Source of the DNA: an uncultured Mycoplasmatota bacterium
GTDB taxonomy: Bacteria > Bacillota_I > Bacilli_A > RF39 > UBA660
DNA: 9,963 bases
Assembly (NCBI GenBank): GCA_946494345.1
Contig: CAMMBX010000036.1
Span: forward strand, 1-9,963
Reading direction: 5' to 3'
Shown here: positions 4,951 to 9,963 of the stretch, piece after piece
How positions within the stretch are numbered: position 1 is the first letter of the stretch
How the letters are laid out: each line of letters begins with the position of its first letter
Notes under the pieces: generated by a model
What the model was told of the DNA's origin: nothing
Seen by the model: the letters and a program-made list of their open reading frames with translations, nothing else
Database searches by the model: none
Made by a program: the position numbers and the translations under genes

Positions 4951-7545
4951 TTATAACCAACGTTTATATTTCTTGATATATAGACGTTTTACTATCTCTT
5001 CTATAACCATATAAAGAATAAGTAAGATAATAACATAAAAGTAAAATGCTACTGGTAAATAAGCGAAATGGAAAGACTTAATACCTACTAAAATAATTGG
5101 CAAAATGATGGATGCTATGATACAAAGAGATGTTGATAATAGTAGGTATTTATTAGCAATGGACTCTATAAATGGTATTTTAGATGTTCTAACAAAGTGA
5201 ACAATCATAGTCTGAGATATAACTCCTTCAATAAACCAAGCAGTTTGGAAAAGTATAACATTATCACTATTAAAGCCAAGAACAAAGTAAAAGATTAAGA
5301 AAGCTACTACATCAATTACTGAAGCGACAAGACCCATAATAACCATAAATCTTTTTAAATCACTAGTATCCCATTTATGAGGAGTAATTAAAAACTCTTT
5401 ATCGACATCATCAAAAGGAATAGCAGTTTGTGATAAATCATATAGTAAATCCTGTAATAAGAACTGAATTGGTATCATAGGTAAGAATGGTAAAAAGATA
5501 CTAGCGATTAGGACACTAAAACAATCTCCAAAAGAAGCACTTAAAGCCATTTTCATATATTTCATAATATTACCATAAACTTTTCTTCCTTCAATAACCC
5601 CATCATAAACTACTTTTAAACTTTTACGAAGTAAGAGAATATCACTAGCTTCTTTAGCAATAGAAGTAGCATCATTTACACTAATACCAACATCTGCCTT
5701 TATTAGACTAGGAGCATCATTAACTCCATCTCCCATATAACCTACAACATGACCATTATCTTTTAAAGTATTAACAATTAATTCTTTCTGTAAAGGTGTA
5801 AGTCTTGCAAAAACATCTACTTCTTCTACCTTTACTTTTAACTCATCACTTGTTAGTTTTTCTATATCAGGGCCTGTTAAGATATTATCACTATTAAAAC
5901 CTGCTAGAGTACAAATAGTCTTAGTAGCATCAGGATTATCCCCTGTCAATATTTTCGTATTAACCCCTACTTTTCTTAAGCCTTTTATAACTCTACTAAC
6001 ACCTTTTTTAACAGGGTCTAAAAAGGCAACTAAGCCAATAAAAGTTAAATCTTTATCATCATTATAACTTTTAGATATAGTTTTAGTTTCTTTTAAAGCA
6101 AGAGCGATTACTTGCATTCCCTCTTTATTTAACTCTTTAGCTTTTTCTAAAATCTTATCTTTAAACTCATTAGTTAACTTAATAGATTTACCCTGATGTC
6201 TAATTTTATTACAACTATCTAACACTTCTTTAATCGCACCTTTAGTTAACATTAAAACTTTATCTTCATCTCTAACTATAACAGAAGCTTTACGTCTTTC
6301 ATAATCAAAGGGAATCTCATCTATTTTTTGATATCTAGAAATAAGTAATCCTTTATTCTTAGCATAACTAATAATCGCTTTATCTATTAAATTCTTTATT
6401 CCTGTACTATAATGACTATTTAAATAAGCATAAGTTAAGACTTCTCTATCTTCTTTAAAGTCACTATTAAGGTATAGTTGTAAAACAATTTTATCTTCAG
6501 TAAGTGTTCCTGTCTTATCAGTACATAAAGTATCTATTGAACCTAAATTTTCTATCGCCTCACTTCTTTTTACTAGAGTCTCCTTTTTAGCAAGACTCTT
6601 AGAACCTTTACTTAAATTAACGTTAACTATCATCGGTAACATAGAAGGAGTTATTCCAACAGCGACAGAGATAGCGAAAAGTAAAGCTTGCATAATATCA
6701 TGATGAATTAAAGTATTAAGAATAAAAACTAATACGGTAATTACCAGCATTGCTTCTATTAAGGTCTTACTAACAGCATTCATTTCTTTTTGAAAGTTAG
6801 TTATTTTTTTAGTTGTTAGCATATCTTTAGCAATTGTACCAAGATAAGTATTTTTACCTGTCTTAATAACTAAAGCTTTACCACTTCCACTAACAACACT
6901 AGAATTCATAAAACAAATTCTCTCTAAATCTAAAAGACTATCCCCGCTGCAATTTATCTTTTTCTCAATAGGGACACTTTCTCCTGTAAAAATAGATTGA
7001 TTAATAAACAAATCTTTTACTTCTAACAAAATAACATCACTTGGAATAATAGAACCAGCATTTAATTCTATAATATCACCTGGTACTATATCTTTAATAT
7101 TTATATCTTTTACTTTATTATCTCTAATTGTACTAATAACTGTAAATAACTTACTTTTTAACTTTAAATCAAATTTATAAGCAGAATAATCTTGAACAAG
7201 TCTAATAGTAGAACTTATGATAGCAAGGAAAATAATTATTAAAGAACCAAGTTTATCACCTAAAGAAAAGTTAATAACAGCGAGGACAATTAAGATATAG
7301 ATAAAAGGGTCCTTAAAAGAATCAATAATAAAACTAAGAATTGATTTTTTCTTTTCTTCTTTTAAGATATTCTTACCATATACTTCTCTTCTTTTTATTA
7401 CTTCTTTTAAAGATAACCCCTCTATAGAACTATCATATTTATCTAAGAGTTCATCATTAGATAGTTCTACTAGTTTTTTATACTCTTTAAATATATTCTC
7501 TTCAACTAAAGGATTTCCTTTTTTCTTAGTAAAATCAAACATCAT
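4951..7545 (-). CDS. mgtA: Magnesium-type P-type ATPase (P3B, MgtA-like)
   Basis: This is an integral membrane ATPase of the MgtA/MgtB family, which imports Mg2+ by a phospho-enzyme cycle. In order: cytoplasmic N-terminus (1-70), first membrane helices (about 74-114), actuator domain with TGES (187-190), helices 3-4 with TPSMLP (299-304), phosphorylation site DKTGTLTE with Asp343, nucleotide-binding KGA (435-437), TGDN (534-537), hinge GDGVNDAP (605-612), and six C-terminal helices (about 663-855). Family-diagnostic stretches are AYLNSHYSTGIKNLIDKAI (373-391) and LLYDLSQTAIPFD (700-712). It has 864 residues, slightly below enterobacterial MgtA (about 900). The helix-4 motif is TPSMLP where MgtA has TPEMLP, and the helix-5 segment is SASFGD where MgtA has SSNFGN, so the ion-site chemistry may differ and Mg2+ is not certain. 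It starts at ATG 7543-7545, 1 nt after the upstream acetyltransferase's TGA, with only a weak ribosome site, implying translational coupling. No Mg2+ riboswitch is evident upstream of the operon. Confidence 0.85.
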   Translation of the reverse strand: MMFDFTKKKGNPLVEENIFKEYKKLVELSNDELLDKYDSSIEGLSLKEVIKRREVYGKNILKEEKKKSILSFIIDSFKDPFIYILIVLAVINFSLGDKLGSLIIIFLAIISSTIRLVQDYSAYKFDLKLKSKLFTVISTIRDNKVKDINIKDIVPGDIIELNAGSIIPSDVILLEVKDLFINQSIFTGESVPIEKKINCSGDSLLDLERICFMNSSVVSGSGKALVIKTGKNTYLGTIAKDMLTTKKITNFQKEMNAVSKTLIEAMLVITVLVFILNTLIHHDIMQALLFAISVAVGITPSMLPMIVNVNLSKGSKSLAKKETLVKRSEAIENLGSIDTLCTDKTGTLTEDKIVLQLYLNSDFKEDREVLTYAYLNSHYSTGIKNLIDKAIISYAKNKGLLISRYQKIDEIPFDYERRKASVIVRDEDKVLMLTKGAIKEVLDSCNKIRHQGKSIKLTNEFKDKILEKAKELNKEGMQVIALALKETKTISKSYNDDKDLTFIGLVAFLDPVKKGVSRVIKGLRKVGVNTKILTGDNPDATKTICTLAGFNSDNILTGPDIEKLTSDELKVKVEEVDVFARLTPLQKELIVNTLKDNGHVVGYMGDGVNDAPSLIKADVGISVNDATSIAKEASDILLLRKSLKVVYDGVIEGRKVYGNIMKYMKMALSASFGDCFSVLIASIFLPFLPMIPIQFLLQDLLYDLSQTAIPFDDVDKEFLITPHKWDTSDLKRFMVIMGLVASVIDVVAFLIFYFVLGFNSDNVILFQTAWFIEGVISQTMIVHFVRTSKIPFIESIANKYLLLSTSLCIIASIILPIILVGIKSFHFAYLPVAFYFYVIILLILYMVIEEIVKRLYIKKYKRWL

Positions 7546-7546
7546 A

Positions 7547-7825
7547 TCACTTCTTTTCTATCATTAAATCAGTATATTCTCTATGATTATCAAGCCATTT
7601 AATAGCATAAGAACAACTTACTTTTACTTTAATATTATTTTCTCTAAAATAGTTAAAGGCATGAGTTAAAAGTAAATTTGCAATACCTTTTCCTCTTAAA
7701 CTTATATCAACAAAGGTATGATTAACATCTACGACATTAGAAGAAATATAAGGATAATCTACTTCTCCTAAAATATTACCTTTATCATCTAAATATATAG
7801 TTCTATTTTCTTCTACTTTAAACAT
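7547..7825 (-). CDS. Mini GNAT-type N-acetyltransferase (YjdJ-like)
   Basis: A 92-residue protein matching the short GNAT-fold family typified by E. coli YjdJ. After a short beta hairpin (TIYLDDKGNILGEVDY, 9-24) come VDVNHTFVDISLRGKGIANLL (32-52), where RGKGIA (44-49) is the acetyl-CoA pyrophosphate-binding loop, and then the conserved VSCSYAIKWLDNHREY (69-84), with the S-C-x-Y-A pattern of this subfamily. The length is normal for the subfamily, not a truncated full-length GNAT. The substrate of these proteins is generally unknown; the transferase call rests on fold. The ATG at 7823-7825 follows AAAGGTAGTG. The gene is first in a unit with the P-type ATPase, whose ATG comes 1 nt after this TGA, so the two are translated together. 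Confidence 0.8.
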   Translation of the reverse strand: MFKVEENRTIYLDDKGNILGEVDYPYISSNVVDVNHTFVDISLRGKGIANLLLTHAFNYFRENNIKVKVSCSYAIKWLDNHREYTDLMIEKK

Positions 7826-7921
7826 CTTGTCACTACCTTTACTATCTAATTATATAACATAATATTTTTATTTACTATATTTAATAAAAGAAAATATTTT
7901 TCCTTAAGGTATTAAAATAGT
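7826..7921 (-). promoter_or_regulatory. Candidate promoter of the acetyltransferase-ATPase unit
   Basis: On the minus strand TATAAT (7849-7854) lies 23 nt before the ATG with AAAGGTAGTG as ribosome site between them. The -35 area (about 7872-7877, TAGTAA) is poor. The leader would be only about 17 nt, too short for a Mg2+-sensing M-box or a leader peptide. Confidence 0.4.
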
Positions 7922-7953
7922 AAAAATAGTAGTTAAACTGCACTACTATTTTC
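7914..7953 (-). terminator. Terminator after the Tim44-like gene
   Basis: A perfect 11-bp stem, AAAATAGTAGT (7923-7933) with ACTACTATTTT (7942-7952), closes an 8-nt loop. Read on the minus strand it is followed by TTTTTACTATTTT. It begins 4 nt beyond the TAA of the Tim44-like gene and separates that transcript from the acetyltransferase-ATPase unit. Confidence 0.75.
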
Positions 7954-7956
7954 ATT

Positions 7957-8718
7957 TTACAAGCCTATCTTACTACTTTCATCTTTTTGTAGTATTTCAC
8001 TTAATACCCATTCATTACGATTATTTTTTACAAACTTCCAAAACTCTATAAAAGATTTATTTTTGGTAGTACCTTCAACTATATTTCTTGTTTTAGTATC
8101 TATAGTATAATCTATCATCTTTCCTTTAATATAAAACCAAATTAAGTCTTTTTTATCATCTTTATCATCGTAAATAGATACAGGTTTAAGATTAACTAGT
8201 CTTATTTTCTTTAAAACATTTCTTCTATTATTAACATCCATCCATTCTAATTTTATTTTAAAACTCTCATATAAGTCTTTAGCCATATAATCTTTCGCTT
8301 TACTAATATCATTATTAGTCCAAGCTTCCTGTATTACATAAAATGCTTCTATTACTCTTTTCTCTATAGTTTTATACTTCCAAGTAATATCTTTATCATC
8401 TAATAGTCTTAAATATCTTTTACTATTAAAAGATGCTCTTAATACTTTAAAATACAAGATAATTGCCGAAGCTAAAAAGATAAAGGCAAAAAATATAGCA
8501 GAAATAATATCAGAAATAGGATTACTATAGCCTCTACTTCCATAATGGCCACCACTACTAGAGCCACCAGAACTTGAGTGTCCACCACTACTTCCTCCAC
8601 CTGCTCTTAAAATTGTTATAGGACTGCTATGAGATACTTCTTTAGCATTAACTAATATAACATTACAAGAAATAACAACTAATAAAAGTACAAAAGATAT
8701 TAACAAAATATTTTTCAT
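7957..8718 (-). CDS. Tim44-like domain protein, membrane-anchored, with Gly/Ser linker
   Basis: This 253-residue protein has a hydrophobic N-terminus (about 4-23) ending LVNA-KE, a plausible signal peptidase I site after Ala25; VISC (15-18) resembles a lipobox but lies inside the hydrophobic core. Next is a low-complexity linker of SGG and SSGGH units (about 39-64), then a membrane helix (about 68-93), and a soluble C-terminal half (about 110-245) resembling bacterial Tim44/MRPL45-like domains, with AFYVIQEAWTNNDISKAKDYMAKDLYES as its core helices and a WFYIKGKMIDYTID strand region. After signal cleavage the linker would be outside and the Tim44-like domain inside. In mitochondria Tim44 tethers the import motor; the bacterial proteins have no settled function. 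The start ATG has AGAAGG 8 nt upstream, inside the end of the YbaK-like gene, and the gap is only 4 nt, so translation is probably coupled. It is last in its operon. Confidence 0.8.
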   Translation of the reverse strand: MKNILLISFVLLLVVISCNVILVNAKEVSHSSPITILRAGGGSSGGHSSSGGSSSGGHYGSRGYSNPISDIISAIFFAFIFLASAIILYFKVLRASFNSKRYLRLLDDKDITWKYKTIEKRVIEAFYVIQEAWTNNDISKAKDYMAKDLYESFKIKLEWMDVNNRRNVLKKIRLVNLKPVSIYDDKDDKKDLIWFYIKGKMIDYTIDTKTRNIVEGTTKNKSFIEFWKFVKNNRNEWVLSEILQKDESSKIGL

Positions 8719-8722
8719 CTAC

Positions 8723-9199
8723 TTAACCTTCTTCTCTTATTTTACAAACATCTATCCATTCTTTGTAATTAGAAGCATCTTCTAATTCTTTGAGAGTAAG
8801 TTTTACAGCACTGTTACTACTACCACAAGCAGGATAAACTATATCAAAATCTTTTAAAGATATATCTAGACAAACATCTACCCCATCGTTTATTCCAAAA
8901 GGGCATACGCCTCCTACTTTATGACCAATAAGAGGCTCTACCTCATTAGCTTTAAGCATTTTGGCTTTTTCATGAAATATAGCTTTATATTTAGCATTAT
9001 CTATCTTTCTATTGCCTGCTGTTACTATTAATATAGGCTTATCACCTACTAAAAATGATAGAGTCTTGGCAATTTCTGCTTCACTACAATTTAAGGCAAT
9101 CGCTGCTTCTTTAACAGTTGCAGATGATGTATCAAACTCTTTTACTTTATTATCTAATCCATATTTTTTTAAATGTTCTTTCGCATTTTTTAATGCCAT
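8723..9199 (-). CDS. YbaK/EbsC family aminoacyl-tRNA deacylase
   Basis: This is a 158-residue cytoplasmic protein of the YbaK/ProXp family, whose members hydrolyse mischarged tRNA, YbaK itself acting on Cys-tRNA(Pro). Evidence is the N-terminal helix and TVKEAAIALNCSEAEIAKTLSF (28-49), whose Lys45 corresponds to the catalytic Lys of YbaK; ILIVTAGNRKID (56-67); the conserved GHKVGGVCPFGI (92-103); and CGSSNSAVKLT (125-135), the Gly/Ser loop and strand near the active site. Length and order match the EbsC/YbaK branch, not the ProRS insertion domain. Exact tRNA specificity cannot be read from sequence, so no symbol is given. The ATG follows AAGGAG (9209-9214), which overlaps the TAA of the kinase-like gene, a sign of operon coupling. 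Confidence 0.85.
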   Translation of the reverse strand: MALKNAKEHLKKYGLDNKVKEFDTSSATVKEAAIALNCSEAEIAKTLSFLVGDKPILIVTAGNRKIDNAKYKAIFHEKAKMLKANEVEPLIGHKVGGVCPFGINDGVDVCLDISLKDFDIVYPACGSSNSAVKLTLKELEDASNYKEWIDVCKIREEG

Positions 9200-9212
9200 A
9201 ACTAACTACTCC

Positions 9213-9701
9213 TTATCTATTTTCTAATTCGTTTAATTTGTCTTTATCTAAATAAATAACTTTATCTTTAAACTTGTTTATATAATCTAACTTTCTCTTT
9301 TCTTTTTTATAATAACTATTAACAACTCTAAACATATCTATTAACTGGGCAACTGTTGGAGGATAATTAAAACTCTCCTTACCTACTTTCTGATTAATCC
9401 ACCTTTTTATAACTCTTTTATAAACTTCATATTTATTTAAACTTATATAATATATCTTATCACATTCTTCTAAACCTTTAACAAATTTACTTCTACCTAC
9501 ATCTTCTATTATAAAAGAATCTTTAACTAAAATATCATTAAACATTTTCTTAATAGTTTCATCACTTCTTCTAGTATGATTATTATCATCATCAAAAACT
9601 AATTTATCTAGCTCATAACTTTCTATATTATATTTCTTACTTAATATTTTTGATAAAGTTGTTTTACCTGATGCAGGTGAACCTATAATATATATTTTCA
9701 C
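9213..9701 (-). CDS. P-loop kinase-like protein (adenylate kinase-like / topology-modulation type)
   Basis: A cytoplasmic nucleotide-binding protein of about 162 residues. It opens with MKIYIIGSPASGKTT, a Walker A P-loop (7-15), continues with ELDKLVFDD (30-38), which matches the small kinases annotated as topology modulation protein or AAA ATPase, then FIIEDVGRS and an Arg/Lys-rich lid-like segment (VYKRVIKRWINQK). The substrate is unknown; phosphorylation of a nucleotide or other small molecule is the family expectation. The start chosen is GTG at 9699-9701, because AAAGTGAT lies at suitable spacing and the P-loop strand then begins the protein as in relatives. A second in-frame GTG at 9708-9710 would add three residues but has only a poor GAAAG. 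It is first in a three-gene unit with the deacylase and Tim44-like genes. Confidence 0.75.
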   Translation of the reverse strand: MKIYIIGSPASGKTTLSKILSKKYNIESYELDKLVFDDDNNHTRRSDETIKKMFNDILVKDSFIIEDVGRSKFVKGLEECDKIYYISLNKYEVYKRVIKRWINQKVGKESFNYPPTVAQLIDMFRVVNSYYKKEKRKLDYINKFKDKVIYLDKDKLNELENR

Positions 9702-9731
9702 TATAATCACTTTCTTTCTATTAAAATTATA
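9702..9731 (-). promoter_or_regulatory. Candidate -10 and short leader of the kinase-deacylase-Tim44 unit
   Basis: TATAAT on the minus strand (9726-9731) follows directly on the T-run of the upstream gene's terminator. The start point would fall near 9719, leaving a leader long enough for the GTG at 9701 but cramped for the one at 9710. The -35 would fall inside the terminator stem and is a poor match (TTTTAA). Confidence 0.3.
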
Positions 9732-9764
9732 ATAAAAAAATAGAACTCTTAAAAGTCCTATTTT
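9732..9764 (-). terminator. Terminator of the gene entering from the right edge
   Basis: Read on the minus strand, AAAATAGGACTT (9753-9764) pairs with GAGTTCTATTTT (9737-9748) over 12 positions, using two G-U pairs and a TTAA loop, and is followed by TTTTTTTAT. It lies 66 nt beyond the stop of the partial permease gene. Confidence 0.7.
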
Positions 9765-9777
9765 AACTTAAAAACCA

Positions 9778-9826
9778 AGTTATCGACCAATTTTGAGTGT
9801 TAATGTGCTAAAAGTGGGCGATAACT
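9778..9826. repeat. 49-nt imperfect inverted repeat (hairpin) of unknown origin
   Basis: Two related arms face each other: AGTTATCGACCAATTTTGAG (from 9778) and, on the other strand, AGTTATCGCCCACTTTTAGC (from 9826). The outer 8 bp pair perfectly, followed by CCA/TGG and TTTT/AAAA blocks separated by single mismatches, a one-base bulge, and a TAAT apex (9801-9804). No T-run follows, and a proper terminator lies just beyond, so it is not needed for termination. It could be a repetitive hairpin, a protein-binding site or a mobile-element end. Confidence 0.6.
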
Positions 9827-9829
9827 AGC

Positions 9830-9963
9830 CTAAAATAATACTTTTTCTGATTTATATTGTTTAATTATTACTACTAAGACTAAGGCAATAATAACAACTG
9901 TAGATAAGCTCATTAATAAAATATTAACAATATCTATATTACCTACAACTATATCTTGAAATA
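9830..9963 (-). CDS. C-terminal end of a membrane protein, probable ABC-2-type permease (partial)
   Basis: A minus-strand frame enters from the right edge and ends at TAG (9830-9832), giving 43 residues. It starts FQDIVVGNIDIVNILL, continues through a hydrophobic helix of about 20 residues (MSLSTVVIIALVLVVII) and ends KQYKSEKVLF. A last helix followed by a short cytoplasmic tail of the type Y-[KR]-S-E-[KR]-[VI]-L-F is common at the C-terminus of NatB/ABC-2-type permeases, which is the basis for the family guess. It is followed by the 49-nt inverted repeat and then a terminator. Everything upstream is outside the window, so partner ATPase and substrate are unknown. Confidence 0.55.
   Translation of the reverse strand, partial: FQDIVVGNIDIVNILLMSLSTVVIIALVLVVIIKQYKSEKVLF

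Noticed and set aside
7914..7932. Short tandem AAAATAGTA repeat as a possible iteron or array
   Set aside because: It is only two copies and is explained by the terminator stem and its T-rich tail.
7826..7956. Mg2+ riboswitch (M-box) upstream of the ATPase unit
   Set aside because: The region between the preceding terminator and the start codon is about 90 nt, too short for the roughly 160-nt M-box, and I see none of its long paired elements.
8648..8674. Lipoprotein signal (VISC) in the Tim44-like protein
   Set aside because: The Cys is in the middle of the hydrophobic segment, which continues five residues to VNA-KE, a better signal peptidase I site.
9012..9227. 71-codon plus-strand open frame
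   Set aside because: It is antisense to the well-supported YbaK/EbsC gene, with no promoter or ribosome site and a composition typical of an antisense shadow.

Overview
The window is AT-rich throughout. Its stop codons are TAA, TAG and TGA (the small acetyltransferase ends in TGA) and Trp is encoded by TGG, so the standard bacterial code applies and not the Mycoplasma code. Gram-positive-type Shine-Dalgarno sites, intrinsic terminators with T-runs and the protein families point to a low-GC Bacillota, perhaps an uncultured gut member of the Bacilli or Clostridia. The placement is inference; no rRNA or tRNA is present to fix it.

Left edge (1-1120): accessory-looking DNA. On the minus strand lies a decayed gene (about 76-402) with eight in-frame stops, followed by the first codons of another gene that runs off the window. 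Facing away from it is an intact, unrecognised 197-residue gene (506-1099) with a promoter decorated by a 15-bp direct repeat. It converges on a family 2 glycosyltransferase (1094-2086, minus). The two genes overlap by 6 bp inside a palindromic terminator, so both proteins end in RPKSL.

Middle (2087-4637): a divergent promoter region, then one large gene for a fused ABC ATPase/FtsX-type permease (2192-4606) ending in a strong terminator.

Right (4636-9963): all genes are on the minus strand, in transcription units read from right to left. A partial membrane protein (probable ABC-2-type permease) enters from the right edge and is followed by an odd 49-nt hairpin and a terminator. Next comes a tightly packed unit: P-loop kinase-like protein, YbaK/EbsC-type deacylase and a membrane-anchored Tim44-like protein, closed by a terminator at 7922-7953. 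Last is a GNAT-like mini acetyltransferase translationally coupled to an MgtA-type P-type ATPase, then a thioredoxin-fold protein whose real start is a non-canonical codon upstream of its first ATG.

I see no CRISPR array, tRNA, rRNA, intact insertion sequence or recognised defence system. The items most worth a second look are the decayed gene, the 49-nt inverted repeat, the thioredoxin-like start with its CxxG active site, and the altered ion-site motifs of the ATPase.
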